Shown here piece after piece: positions 1 through 9,047 of a stretch of DNA of 64,000 bases. The notes below the pieces were generated by a model, which saw only the letters and a program-made list of their open reading frames with translations, was not told the DNA's origin and made no database searches. The stretch is from Marivita sp. S6314. Its GTDB lineage: Bacteria; Pseudomonadota; Alphaproteobacteria; Rhodobacterales; Rhodobacteraceae. Positions within the stretch are counted from its first letter, which is position 1. Every line of letters begins with the position of its first letter. The position numbers were made by a program, and so were the translations under genes. The stretch is from NCBI RefSeq assembly GCF_023015985.1, contig NZ_JALKAO010000005.1, positions 62,001 through 126,000 of the forward strand. The letters run 5' to 3'.

Positions 1-252
1 ATCGCCCGGCCGATGCGGTTGGGTGCGTATCGCCGCTTCACCTATATGCCGGAATACGATCTTTGGGCGGAAAAGCTGTGCCATATCTACATGGCCCTGC
101 CGGTGATCCGCTACGGTGATCCAATTGAACCGGGGCACACGGCGCTTTGGATGTCGGCAGAGGCCGCAATGCACACTCTGGCCAATTCCGGGGACCGAGA
201 CTTTGTCGCGCGCTACGCGTCATACGCCGCCATATTCCAGAAGCGCGGCTGA
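1..252 (+). CDS. C-terminal part of an unrecognised protein (5' end outside window)
   Basis: The frame is open from the left edge and ends at TGA 250-252, giving about 83 residues. It is rich in Tyr, Trp and Met, and I see no signal peptide, repeat or catalytic motif that I recognise. The last 33 bp overlap, tail to tail, the 3' end of the minus-strand phosphatase gene. The frame could be a chance opening, but it is open to the window edge and has amino-acid use like a real protein. I do not assign a function. Confidence 0.45.
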   Translation: MARPMRLGAYRRFTYMPEYDLWAEKLCHIYMALPVIRYGDPIEPGHTALWMSAEAAMHTLANSGDRDFVARYASYAAIFQKRG

Positions 253-1485
253 GATATCGTCGTCAAAATCCTGGGCAAAGCGGGTTTTGGCTTTCAGGGC
301 GTCATAGAGATCATCAAGAAAGTCCGGTCCGGTGCGCCCCGGTGCAACAGATCTGACAATGTCGAGAAGCCCCGCGTCATCCAGAAGCGATCCATCGGGC
401 ATGACCGCTTCGGTGAACCCGTCGGAATAGAGCAACATCCTGTCCCCGGCGCGCAGATCAATGGCGTGGTCGTGATAGGTCGCTTCGTCGATCAAGCCGA
501 TTGGCATGCCCCCATCCCCCAAAAAAGCCATGTGCCCATCCGCGCGAATCAAAAGCGGGGCCGGATGGCCCGCCTGAACAAACCGCGCGCGCCCGGTCTG
601 TGCGGCAACCTGCACATAGGCCATGGTCAGGTATTCGGTGACACCCTTCTGCCCCACCATTCGTTCATTCAACCGCGATGCCACGTCTTGGGGAGGCAGG
701 AACCCGAACCCCGTGTCCTGCGTACCCAATGCCAGGTTTTCATCTGGAAATTTCGACGACAGATACCCCGCAACCCGCGCTGTGATCATCGCGGACGTGA
801 TCCCGTGACCCGAAACATCGAGACTAAACAGTCCAAAATCGCCCGTATCTGTGCCAAACATACCCGCCAAATCCCCACCAACGTGACCACAAGACTGCAG
901 CATCACGCTGACGCGGTTTTTGCCGTACCAGACCGATCGTGTCGGCATCAGGGAGTGCTGCAGGATGCGGGCCTGTTGCAGGTCTTTGTCGATGGACGCA
1001 TGCACGGCCTGAAGTTCAGACAGCGTTTGGGCGATGACATCGTTTTTGGTTTTCAGCTCCCGCTCCATCGACAGGATGCGGGCACCGGCATTGATCCGCG
1101 CGCGCAATTCGTCGCCGTGCACCGGCTTTGTCAGGAAATCATCCGCCCCGGATTCAAGCCCGGACGCAACAGCGGCCTTTTCCGATTTCGATGTCAGCAG
1201 GATAAAATACCCGTAGCTGTCCCGTTGTGTTCTGCGAAACGCAGCGCAGAATTCCACACCGGTCATGCCGGGCATCATCCAGTCCGAGATGATCAGATCG
1301 GGTTGGAAACTGGCACATAACGCAAGCCCCTGTTCGGCGTCTTCCGCCTCGGCAACCTCGAATCCCCAGCGTTTGAGCATGAGGGTGAGGATCCGACGCT
1401 GTGCACGGCTGTCATCGACGACGAGAACGCGACGAAGACACTCCGGCTGCACATTGGGGAACGCCAACTTTGCGTCCTGTAACAT
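220..1485 (-). CDS. Response regulator with PP2C/SpoIIE-type phosphatase output domain (RsbU-like)
   Basis: A protein of 421 residues. An N-terminal receiver domain carries the acidic pair DD at 24-25, the phospho-acceptor Asp68 in ISDWMMPG and the Lys of the LTKP motif. A short coiled linker follows, then a C-terminal SpoIIE/PP2C serine phosphatase domain with metal-binding signatures (GGDLAG, DVSGHG, YSDGFTEA). Known relatives dephosphorylate anti-sigma-factor antagonists in partner-switching or general stress pathways; here the target is not visible. The open frame extends to a GTG at 1518, but the ATG at 1485 has a better ribosome site and starts next to the receiver domain. The gene lies divergent to an HPt gene, a likely phosphodonor or acceptor partner. 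No kinase or anti-sigma gene is adjacent. Confidence 0.88.
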   Translation of the reverse strand: MLQDAKLAFPNVQPECLRRVLVVDDSRAQRRILTLMLKRWGFEVAEAEDAEQGLALCASFQPDLIISDWMMPGMTGVEFCAAFRRTQRDSYGYFILLTSKSEKAAVASGLESGADDFLTKPVHGDELRARINAGARILSMERELKTKNDVIAQTLSELQAVHASIDKDLQQARILQHSLMPTRSVWYGKNRVSVMLQSCGHVGGDLAGMFGTDTGDFGLFSLDVSGHGITSAMITARVAGYLSSKFPDENLALGTQDTGFGFLPPQDVASRLNERMVGQKGVTEYLTMAYVQVAAQTGRARFVQAGHPAPLLIRADGHMAFLGDGGMPIGLIDEATYHDHAIDLRAGDRMLLYSDGFTEAVMPDGSLLDDAGLLDIVRSVAPGRTGPDFLDDLYDALKAKTRFAQDFDDDISAALLEYGGV

Positions 1486-1638
1486 ACCTATTTCACCAAC
1501 CCATGCGTCGGCCCCCACACAGGCTTTAGACGTAAGGCGTTAAAGAGGTGTGAAAGCTAAAATGCCCCGCATTTCGTCAAACGCCGTTGCGAATTCTTCA
1601 TTTAGACCTGTTAGCAAGATCCGGAAATGGAGGGAGCC

Positions 1639-1971
1639 ATGATTGACTGGACTCGCGTGGCGGAACTGCGCGACGAAATCGGTGCGGAAGACTTTGAAGA
1701 GGTGGCAGAGCTTTTTCTGATGGAGGTGGAAGACAGTCTTTCGCGGCTGGATGCAGGGACAGGTGATGCCGTTCAGATGCAGGAACTGATGCATTTCCTG
1801 AAAGGGTCCGCCCTCAACCTTGGGTTTTCGGATGTCTCGACCTTGTGCAGCCAGGCCGAAGCGGATGCCGCACAGGGCAAGCTGACGATCAATCCCGAAG
1901 AGCTTCGCGCGCTCTATGCCAAATCCCGGCAGGCCTTTGAAACCGAGTATCCAACCCGCTTTGCCGCCTAA
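1639..1971 (+). CDS. HPt (histidine phosphotransfer) domain protein
   Basis: A single-domain protein of 110 residues. The phosphotransfer signature MHFLKGSALNLG places the phosphorylatable His at residue 52, in a helical acidic protein typical of Hpt four-helix bundles. An upstream in-frame ATG at 1627 exists, but GGAGGGAGCC directly precedes the ATG at 1639, which is chosen. The gene diverges from the receiver/PP2C gene across about 150 bp, so phosphotransfer between the two products is a reasonable inference. Such free-standing HPt proteins shuttle phosphate between hybrid kinases and receivers. Its 3' end touches the convergent SDR gene (4-bp overlap). Confidence 0.85.
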   Translation: MIDWTRVAELRDEIGAEDFEEVAELFLMEVEDSLSRLDAGTGDAVQMQELMHFLKGSALNLGFSDVSTLCSQAEADAAQGKLTINPEELRALYAKSRQAFETEYPTRFAA

Positions 1972-2783
1972 ATCCAGCGATGGATGGATTTCGGATCAAA
2001 CCCGTCTGCCTGAGCCTTCACCTTTGACCGCAGACGCCGCATGCCTGACATCCACCTGTCGGGATCCGACGCTCTTTGACCAAAATAGGTCTGCGCCTCT
2101 GGGTGCGGAAAAATCATGAACTTCCCATTTTCTACACCGGCCAGCGTGGCCTCGGCGACGTCGAACGGCGTGATCACCCCATCCGGTCTGTCGCTTTCCG
2201 CACCGTCGGCATACCCCAACAACGGCGTCGCCACATACATCGGGCACACCACAGACACCTGTACCCCGTCATCCGCATGATCAATCGCAAGGGATTGCGC
2301 CACACTGACCGCCGCATGTTTCGTGGCGGAATACGCGGCATCCCCGATCTGGGTCAAAACTCCCGCTGCTGACGCGATGTTAACGAGAACACCGGACTTC
2401 TGCGCAATCATGTCCGGCAACACCAGCCGCGCCGCCCGCACATGCGCCATCACGTGCAAATCCCAGCTTTTCTGCCAATGCGTGTCGCTTTGAGATGTTG
2501 GTCCATCCGGTTCGCCCAGCGCGAACCCCGCGTTGGAAAACACCATGTCAACGGTCCCGAACGCATCCTGCGCTGCCTTGACCATGTCCGCCACGGTTTC
2601 CAAACGGCACAAATCGCCCGACGCTGCTTTGCCGCCGATCCTGTCAGCAACCTCTGCCGCCAGATCGGCAGACAGATCATGCACCAGCACGCGCGCACCG
2701 CGCGCTGCAAGGGCTTCGGCCAACGCGCGACCGATACCTTGACCGGCCCCCGTGACAATCGCCGATTTTCCGGCAAACCCCAT
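1968..2783 (-). CDS. Short-chain dehydrogenase/reductase (SDR)
   Basis: A classical SDR of 271 residues, the usual length. The nucleotide-binding glycine motif TGAGQGIG is at residues 11-18, NAG at about 84-86, and the catalytic Ser138, Tyr151 and Lys155 are in place (IAS, then YSATK). It should catalyse NAD(P)H-dependent oxidation or reduction of an alcohol/ketone. The substrate cannot be read from the sequence. The start ATG overlaps the stop of ilvA (ATGA), so the two are translationally coupled in one minus-strand operon. The C-terminus (KSIHRWI) is slightly extended relative to minimal SDRs. Confidence 0.88.
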   Translation of the reverse strand: MGFAGKSAIVTGAGQGIGRALAEALAARGARVLVHDLSADLAAEVADRIGGKAASGDLCRLETVADMVKAAQDAFGTVDMVFSNAGFALGEPDGPTSQSDTHWQKSWDLHVMAHVRAARLVLPDMIAQKSGVLVNIASAAGVLTQIGDAAYSATKHAAVSVAQSLAIDHADDGVQVSVVCPMYVATPLLGYADGAESDRPDGVITPFDVAEATLAGVENGKFMIFPHPEAQTYFGQRASDPDRWMSGMRRLRSKVKAQADGFDPKSIHRWI

Positions 2784-4009
2784 CAGATCACGAATTGCGC
2801 AAGCAGATCGTCATCAGTGATGTCCTGATAGGTGAAGCCACCTGCATCCAGCTTGCCAAAAAGGTTGTCAAAACTCGACGCGGTCTTTGTTTCAATCCCG
2901 ATCAGAACAGATCCGTAGTTGCGGGCCGATTTCTTGAGGTATTCGAACCGGGCGATATCGTCTTCGGGTCCAAGGAAGCCAAGAAAATCCTTGAGCGCTC
3001 CGGGGCGCTGGGGAAGGCGAAGGATAAAGTACTTCTTCAATCCCAAGTACTTTTGCGCGCGTTCCTTGACCTCTGGCAGTCTTTCAAAGTCAAAATTGCC
3101 ACCGCTGCTGACACAAACAACGGTCCGTCCGCGAATGGATTGGCCCAGATCCTGCAGCGCATCCACCGACAGCGCGCCGGCCGGTTCAAGAACGATGCCC
3201 TCAACGTTCAGCATTTCAAGCATCGTGGTGCACAACCGATCTTCGCGGATGGTCAGCGTGTTGGCCAGACCAATGCCTTTGAGACGGGCAAAGGTTTTCT
3301 GCCCGATCTGCCCCACCGCCGCACCATCAGCAAAGGTGTTCACAAAACCAAGCGGAACCGGTTTGCCGGCCTCCAGAGCCGCGCGAAGACATGCGCCCCC
3401 GGCAGGTTCGACGAACGTGTATTGGCAACCCGTGCCAAGATAGCTGAGCATACCCGCAGACAACCCCCCACCGCCCACCGGGATCACCAGATGATCGGGG
3501 TCTTTGCCAAGCTGCTCGACCAGTTCAACCGCAACGCTGGCCTGGCCCTCGATGACATCCTCATCATCAAACGGCGACAGGAAATGCCCCCCGGCTTCGA
3601 CACAAAACGCCTGCGCGGCGGCCAGCGTGTCGTCGAAATAGTCACCAGTCAGGCGAATCTCGATGCTGTCGCCGCCGAACATCGATGTTTTCTGGATCTT
3701 CTGCTGCGGCGTGGTCACCGGCATGAAGATCACGCCTTTCTTACCGAAATGCTTGCACATGTAAGCGACGCCCTGCGCGTGATTGCCCGCGCTGGCACAG
3801 ACAAACAGATCCGCATCAGGGCGCTTGCGCATCGCGTTGAACGCACCGCGCAGTTTGTAGCTGCGCACCGGGGACAGGTCTTCGCGTTTGAGGTAGACAT
3901 CGGCGTGATACAGGTCCGACAGATGCGCATTCCGCAGCAAGGGTGTCGGTGGAAACACGTCACGCATCGCCTTGGTGGCGTCGCGCGCGGATTGGACGAA
4001 ATCAGTCAT
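2783..4009 (-). CDS. ilvA: Threonine ammonia-lyase (threonine dehydratase)
   Basis: A PLP enzyme of 408 residues converting threonine to 2-oxobutanoate and ammonia, the first step of isoleucine synthesis. The PLP lysine is Lys52 in SYKLRGAF, followed by SAGNHAQGVA and the glycine-rich phosphate loop GGGGLSAG. The C-terminal ~80 residues (from FILRLPQRPGAL) form a single ACT-like regulatory domain, so this is the short form rather than the two-ACT E. coli type. Feedback control by isoleucine is known for such forms but is inferred here. The gene is coupled to the downstream SDR gene by an ATGA overlap. Confidence 0.95.
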   Translation of the reverse strand: MTDFVQSARDATKAMRDVFPPTPLLRNAHLSDLYHADVYLKREDLSPVRSYKLRGAFNAMRKRPDADLFVCASAGNHAQGVAYMCKHFGKKGVIFMPVTTPQQKIQKTSMFGGDSIEIRLTGDYFDDTLAAAQAFCVEAGGHFLSPFDDEDVIEGQASVAVELVEQLGKDPDHLVIPVGGGGLSAGMLSYLGTGCQYTFVEPAGGACLRAALEAGKPVPLGFVNTFADGAAVGQIGQKTFARLKGIGLANTLTIREDRLCTTMLEMLNVEGIVLEPAGALSVDALQDLGQSIRGRTVVCVSSGGNFDFERLPEVKERAQKYLGLKKYFILRLPQRPGALKDFLGFLGPEDDIARFEYLKKSARNYGSVLIGIETKTASSFDNLFGKLDAGGFTYQDITDDDLLAQFVI

Positions 4010-4047
4010 ACACCACCCCTAGGCATTCTGTCTTGGACCGCAAGCGA

Positions 4048-4800
4048 TCAGTCGATGGGCCGTTTTTCCACGAAATGGCCATACAGCGTTGTAAGAACAG
4101 AGATCCCGATGATCGTCGCAAACCAGTTGACCACAAGCGAATAGACGACGTTGATCACCGATGTCGGATCATCATTGAACCAGGATGGCAATTGCACGAT
4201 GATGCTGGCCCCCACGACAATCAGGGCCAGCGTCAGGATGGTGCCGCTTTCGCCTTTGGTTTCATCCCAGGCCGCGCCAAGGCTGAGCTTTTCGCCCAAG
4301 GCCGCGGCGGGCAGCATCACACCCAAACGGAAGAACAGGTACGCCCCGATCCCGATCAGTGCCAGCGTCATGACGCCGGCGAGGCCCGGCATCCCGATGG
4401 AAATGATGCCCACAGGGATCGACACAACCACAACGGCCAACATGATCAGCAAACCAATCAGGATCGACCGACCCAGATACCCCAGCACCGCCGATCCGTG
4501 AAATTGCGGGATCCAGCCGGACGTGGTTTCGCCGGTCAGCGCATAGCGATGCCAGGCCACCGCGATCCACAGGCTGGCGATAATCGCCAGCAGGCCAAGC
4601 AGGATCGTCGGCAGAATAGTGCTCGGGTCCATCACCGGAACCTGCGCGCCATCAAACTCCATCATCTGGGGTGGATTGAAGAAACTATAGATCGTGTAGC
4701 TGCTCTGCAGAAGGTACAGCACCAGCGACAGACGCAGTGCCTGATCCAGGTTGGTCATCACCAAATTGAACGAATGGCGGAATATCTGCCAACCTTTCAT
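4048..4800 (-). CDS. Conserved multi-pass membrane protein, function unknown
   Basis: A protein of 250 residues with about five or six hydrophobic segments and no recognised catalytic motif. The first ~20 residues (KGWQIFRHSFNLV) look amphipathic, as in YciC/DUF-type inner-membrane proteins. A GTG lies three codons upstream (4809), but AGAGGGTG sits 7-10 nt before the ATG at 4800, so that start is preferred. It is 38 bp downstream of ilvA on the same strand and divergent from argG. I cannot name a function. Confidence 0.8.
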   Translation of the reverse strand: MKGWQIFRHSFNLVMTNLDQALRLSLVLYLLQSSYTIYSFFNPPQMMEFDGAQVPVMDPSTILPTILLGLLAIIASLWIAVAWHRYALTGETTSGWIPQFHGSAVLGYLGRSILIGLLIMLAVVVVSIPVGIISIGMPGLAGVMTLALIGIGAYLFFRLGVMLPAAALGEKLSLGAAWDETKGESGTILTLALIVVGASIIVQLPSWFNDDPTSVINVVYSLVVNWFATIIGISVLTTLYGHFVEKRPID

Positions 4801-4903
4801 ATCACTCACCCTCTTCTGCCCTCAAGCGTTGTCAAACGGCGGCTTCTTGCCCCTGTCCTGAAAAACAAGTAATCGCCCCGACAAACCCGTTAAAGGAAAA
4901 CCC

Positions 4904-6130
4904 ATGTCTGCGCCGAAAAAAGTTGTGCTGGCCTATTCTGGTGGCCTTGATACCTCGATCATTCTGAAATGGCTTCAGACCGAGTACGGGTGTGAGGTTG
5001 TGACCTTCACCGCCGATCTTGGTCAGGGCGAGGAACTGGAACCCGCCCGCGAAAAGGCCGTCATGCTGGGCATCAAACCCGAGAACATCTTTATCGAAGA
5101 CATCCGCGAGGAATTCGTCTGCGATTTCGTCTTCCCGATGTTCCGCGCCAACGCGGTGTATGAAGGCATCTACCTGCTGGGCACCTCCATCGCACGACCG
5201 CTCATTTCCAAGCGTCTGGTCGAAATTGCGGCGGAAACCGGGGCGGATGCGGTGTCGCATGGCGCGACCGGCAAAGGCAACGATCAGGTGCGCTTTGAAT
5301 TGTCGGCCTATGCGCTGAACCCGGACATCAAGGTGATCGCGCCCTGGCGTGAATGGGATCTGTCTTCACGCACCAAGCTTTTGGATTTTGCGGAAAAGAA
5401 CCAGATCCCGATTGCCAAGGACAAGCGCGGCGAAGCGCCGTTCTCGGTCGATGCGAACCTGCTGCACACGTCATCTGAAGGCAAAGTGCTGGAAGACCCG
5501 GCGCAGGAAGCGCCTGCCTATGTCTATCAACGCACCGCACACCCCGAAGAAGCCCCGGACACGCCCGAGATGGTCGAGATCACCTTTGAGAAAGGCGATG
5601 CCGTTGCCATCAACGGCGAAGCGATGTCGCCTGCCACGATCCTGACCAAGCTGAACGAGCTGGGTGGCAAGCACGGCGTCGGGCGTCTTGATCTGGTGGA
5701 AAACCGCTTTGTCGGCATGAAGTCACGCGGCATCTACGAAACACCCGGCGGCACGGTTCTGCTTGAAGCACATCGCGGGATTGAGCAGATCACGCTCGAT
5801 TCCGGGGCGGGGCACCTCAAGGATTCGATCATGCCGCGTTATGCGGAACTGATTTATAACGGGTTCTGGTACTCGCCCGAGCGGGAGATGCTGCAGGCAC
5901 TGATCGACAAATCACAAGAGCATGTCACCGGTACGGTCCGCGTGAAGCTCTACAAGGGATCGGTCAACACGGTTGCCCGCTGGTCAGATCATTCGCTTTA
6001 TTCCGAGGCGCATGTGACGTTCGAAGAAGACGCAGGCGCGTATGATCAGAAAGACGCGCAGGGGTTCATTCAGTTGAACGCGCTGCGTCTGAAACTTCTT
6101 GCGGCGCGCAATCGTCGACTGAAATCGTAA
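4904..6130 (+). CDS. argG: Argininosuccinate synthase
   Basis: A protein of 408 residues, the usual length. It joins citrulline and aspartate using ATP to make argininosuccinate in arginine synthesis. The PP-loop AYSGGLDTS is at residues 10-18, and the conserved blocks [15 protein letters not shown] and SPEREM are intact. The start follows AAAGGAAAACCC, a good ribosome site. The gene is monocistronic here. The last 65 bp overlap the convergent small exported-protein gene on the other strand. Confidence 0.97.
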   Translation: MSAPKKVVLAYSGGLDTSIILKWLQTEYGCEVVTFTADLGQGEELEPAREKAVMLGIKPENIFIEDIREEFVCDFVFPMFRANAVYEGIYLLGTSIARPLISKRLVEIAAETGADAVSHGATGKGNDQVRFELSAYALNPDIKVIAPWREWDLSSRTKLLDFAEKNQIPIAKDKRGEAPFSVDANLLHTSSEGKVLEDPAQEAPAYVYQRTAHPEEAPDTPEMVEITFEKGDAVAINGEAMSPATILTKLNELGGKHGVGRLDLVENRFVGMKSRGIYETPGGTVLLEAHRGIEQITLDSGAGHLKDSIMPRYAELIYNGFWYSPEREMLQALIDKSQEHVTGTVRVKLYKGSVNTVARWSDHSLYSEAHVTFEEDAGAYDQKDAQGFIQLNALRLKLLAARNRRLKS

Positions 6131-6572
6131 CGGTTTCGTTCTGACCAACGTCTGGTTTGTTTGTCTCTGTTTCGGCAGAGTTTGAGACGTCTTCTTGATC
6201 CCCCAAGAGGGCGTCTCTTGCCGTCTGCACCGTCTTGCGCACCGTTCTGTTCGACGCCGGACGCGATGACAGACGGGTCCCGTCAAACACAACGGCTTTT
6301 GGCTGCGCGACGCCCAGCGCGTTTGGCGCACCAACCACGCCCTTGGACACGAGTCTGTCGATCAGCAGATCAGCCTGCTCTGACGACACCTTGAGCGCTT
6401 TGCTCAACGTTTTCTCGGAAATCGGGTTCCCGGCACGCGCCATGGCCACTGCCCAGATGTACAGGTTGCGCGGCGCTTGCGCGATCGGGCGTGCAAAAGC
6501 GGTTTTGGGCAACGGCACGACAGCGGCAAGCGCGCTGCCTGCGGTCAGGTTCAGGAAATCACGTCGTTTCAT
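6066..6572 (-). CDS. Small protein with twin-arginine-like leader, function unknown
   Basis: A protein of 168 residues. The N-terminus [17 protein letters not shown] resembles a Tat signal (RRDFL followed by a hydrophobic stretch and an AxA-type site near AFA). Residues about 40-100 read as a small winged-helix-like domain ([20 protein letters not shown]), and the rest is polar, low-complexity and rich in Thr, Glu and Asp. No known family is recognised. The 3' end runs 65 bp into the argG coding end on the opposite strand, which is unusual but consistent with the tightly packed convergent ends elsewhere in the window. Confidence 0.7.
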   Translation of the reverse strand: MKRRDFLNLTAGSALAAVVPLPKTAFARPIAQAPRNLYIWAVAMARAGNPISEKTLSKALKVSSEQADLLIDRLVSKGVVGAPNALGVAQPKAVVFDGTRLSSRPASNRTVRKTVQTARDALLGDQEDVSNSAETETNKPDVGQNETVTISVDDCAPQEVSDAARSTE

Positions 6573-6633
6573 GCCAAGGATGTGGGCACGCCCGTTCGGG
6601 CCTTCACGGGGAATAACCGTTCGTTTTCCCGTC

Positions 6634-7353
6634 CTAAAGTGTCAAAGCACGCGCTCGCAGGGCATTATATGCAGGCAATGCTCCCTCTGCCAGGTCGTGC
6701 GCGCGCCCTTCCAGACGGGGCAAATCCCCTTCGGGACCGGCAAATCCGGTGGTCTGGTGTAAGGACGTGTACCAAACCGGCGCCCACGCGCCGTCATAGG
6801 GTTTCGGCCCTTTCGGCCATTGCAACATCGCGGGATCCCAATCCAATCCGATGGCGGCGCACAGGGCCTGTAACATGGCTTCTGGATTGCGCCGGATATC
6901 GGCGCTGTCGATCACAACGGGCGTTTGACCCAGAGAGGTCACATAGTCGTAAAGCTCAAGCTGGCGATCAAAGCCGATATCGTCGGACGTGGTGTCTGGG
7001 TAACCCTTCATGAAACTGGCCACCACCCGCGCCGGATGGCGGATCAGAAACACGTTCACGCACGCATCCATGAAGCTGCGCGGTATGCCATCAATCATAT
7101 GTTGGCACATATGCTTGTGATAAACGTGCGATTTCCCATTCGGAATCGGGCCAATCAGACTCTGTTCCACCTCAACTTGCGTTTCCGCACGCGAGGCCAG
7201 AACCTCGGCCCGCATCGGATGATCCAACCCCGTCAGGCGCAGATAGGGCCCATAGAACGGTTCATCCACCACCGCGAAATCAGAGCGCTGCGCAAACGCA
7301 TACATCATCGCGCTCGACAGGTTGCGTGGCCCTGACCACATTGCAAGTCTCAT
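6634..7353 (-). CDS. Sulfotransferase-like P-loop protein
   Basis: A protein of 239 residues. The N-terminal block WSGPRNLSSAMMYAF is a 5'-phosphosulfate-binding-type P-loop variant, and FLIRHPARVVASF is the matching 3'-phosphate-binding segment of the sulfotransferase fold. It probably transfers a sulfuryl group from PAPS, or it belongs to the related family often mis-named branched-chain aminotransferase-like. The substrate is unknown. It is a stand-alone gene, divergent from msrA. Confidence 0.75.
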   Translation of the reverse strand: MRLAMWSGPRNLSSAMMYAFAQRSDFAVVDEPFYGPYLRLTGLDHPMRAEVLASRAETQVEVEQSLIGPIPNGKSHVYHKHMCQHMIDGIPRSFMDACVNVFLIRHPARVVASFMKGYPDTTSDDIGFDRQLELYDYVTSLGQTPVVIDSADIRRNPEAMLQALCAAIGLDWDPAMLQWPKGPKPYDGAWAPVWYTSLHQTTGFAGPEGDLPRLEGRAHDLAEGALPAYNALRARALTL

Positions 7354-7510
7354 ATTTGAACCCTTCGCCCTTAACGTCTGCGTAAGCTACTTACACAAAC
7401 CGGTCGTGCAAGTGGAAACCAACGCTCACCTTCCGGTGAACACGCCACTCTGAAATTGCGCGACTTACGTGTTTCAGAGCACTCTATCCCCAGATTGAAG
7501 GAGTTTTCGC

Positions 7511-8173
7511 ATGCGTCCGCTTCGCCGACCCCACCCCGTCCTGCTGAGCCTTGCCATCGTGGCGGGCCTTTTCCTGAACGCAACCTCCGCAAAAGCGGGA
7601 CAGACGAAAGAGATCATCGTCGCCGGGGGATGCTTCTGGTGTGTCGAAGCGGATTTCGAACGTGTCCGTGGCGTCAAGGAGGTTGTGTCTGGTTACACAG
7701 GTGGCACCACCGCGAACCCCACCTATAAGCAGGTCACCCGGGGCGGGACGGGGCATTATGAAGCTGTCAAAATCATCTATGACAGCGGACAGCTTTCGTT
7801 GTCACAATTGTATGACATGTTCTTCAGATCCGTTGATCCAACCGATGCCGGAGGCCAGTTCTGTGATCGCGGTCAAAGCTACGCAACTGCGATATTCGTC
7901 TCTGACACGGCCCAAAAAGCCGCCGCTGAAACGGCAAAGTCCAAGGCGCGGTCAGAGCTGGGTCAGCGCATCGTCACCCCGATCCTGGCCGCAAAGACAT
8001 TCTACGACGCCGAAGACTATCACCAAGATTACTACAAGGGCACCAATCGTGTGATCACGCGGTTTGGCGCGATCAAGCAAAGCGAAGCGTACAAGCGATA
8101 TCGCAAAGGCTGTGGGCGCGACGCTCGGATCAAGCAACTTTGGGGTAGCGCCGCGCCGTTTGTGTCGAATTAA
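7511..8173 (+). CDS. msrA: Peptide methionine (S)-S-oxide reductase with signal peptide
   Basis: MsrA reduces methionine-S-sulfoxide in oxidised proteins. The active-site motif GGCFWC gives catalytic Cys41, followed by SGYTGG and the GGQFCDRGQSY block. The first ~29 residues form a signal peptide ending at a likely AKA|G site, so this copy is probably periplasmic rather than cytoplasmic. The start is preceded by AAGGAG at 7500-7505. The 3' end overlaps the convergent ribokinase gene by 4 bp. Confidence 0.93.
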   Translation: MRPLRRPHPVLLSLAIVAGLFLNATSAKAGQTKEIIVAGGCFWCVEADFERVRGVKEVVSGYTGGTTANPTYKQVTRGGTGHYEAVKIIYDSGQLSLSQLYDMFFRSVDPTDAGGQFCDRGQSYATAIFVSDTAQKAAAETAKSKARSELGQRIVTPILAAKTFYDAEDYHQDYYKGTNRVITRFGAIKQSEAYKRYRKGCGRDARIKQLWGSAAPFVSN

Positions 8174-9045
8174 CCCAGACGCGCGTCTTCCACGTCTTTC
8201 AAATCCGGGATCACATCAGCCGTGCCCTGGCGCGTGACCATGATCGCACCCGCCTGTTGGCCAAGCGAAATCGCTTGCTCCATCGGCAATCCCCGATCCA
8301 GCCCGGCAACGAGGAAGCCGGTGAACGTGTCCCCGGCCCCGGTTGTATCGACCGGAGTCACAGGTAAGGCGGGGAAATGACGGTCGGTTTGCTGATCCGT
8401 GTTCAGCCATCGGCACCCATCGCCCCCCAGTGTCACCACGATATCCCGCACCGGTAGGTCGGACAGAGGCGTCTGCATCGCCGCGGTTAGCTGTTCGGCC
8501 TCAACCGCGTTCATCACAAGGAGGTCAAGCAGCGGCAGAACCGCTTGCACGGCATCCCCATCAAAGGGCGCCGAAGCATAGACAACGCGCAGTCCTTTTT
8601 CCGACGCAAGCAACGCGCCCTTCCGCTGGGCAGAGGTTTCGTTTTGAAACAGGAACGTGTCCCGGTCCGTCGCCTCTGCGAGGGCAAGAGCAATATGTGT
8701 CTTTGTTACAGCGTGATTTGCCCCGGGATAGAGAAGGATGGCGTTTTCGCCCTGTGTGTCGACCATGATCACCGCATGTCCGGTCGGCTGGTCCACCTCG
8801 GTGATAAACCGCGTATCGACGCCGTATTCCAGCATCCGATCCACCGCCCAGCGCCCGTCCGACCCAACCGCGCCGATATGCACCGAACGCGCCGCAGCCC
8901 GCGCTGTAGCAACCGACATGTTCGCGCCTTTGCCACCCAGACCACGGCTGTGTTCCGTGGAAGCCAGCGTTTCCCCCGGCGCAAGCAGATGCGGGACCTG
9001 ATAGAACAGGTCCGCATTGATCGACCCAAGGTTAAAAACCGTCAT
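8170..9045 (-). CDS. rbsK: Ribokinase-family sugar kinase (PfkB)
   Basis: A protein of 291 residues. The PfkB signatures are present: GLGGKGANMSVATA near residue 35-48 and the C-terminal DTTGAGDTFTGF with the catalytic Asp of GAGD. These match ribokinase, which phosphorylates ribose at O5, although related sugar kinases share the motifs. No ribose transporter is adjacent. It starts 2 nt after the maeB stop, so the two genes are co-transcribed. The functional link between them is not obvious. Confidence 0.85.
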   Translation of the reverse strand: MTVFNLGSINADLFYQVPHLLAPGETLASTEHSRGLGGKGANMSVATARAAARSVHIGAVGSDGRWAVDRMLEYGVDTRFITEVDQPTGHAVIMVDTQGENAILLYPGANHAVTKTHIALALAEATDRDTFLFQNETSAQRKGALLASEKGLRVVYASAPFDGDAVQAVLPLLDLLVMNAVEAEQLTAAMQTPLSDLPVRDIVVTLGGDGCRWLNTDQQTDRHFPALPVTPVDTTGAGDTFTGFLVAGLDRGLPMEQAISLGQQAGAIMVTRQGTADVIPDLKDVEDARLG

Positions 9046-9047
9046 GA

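Noticed and set aside
2795-4144. 449-codon plus-strand frame
   Set aside because: Antisense to ilvA, which has all catalytic motifs; no recognisable protein.
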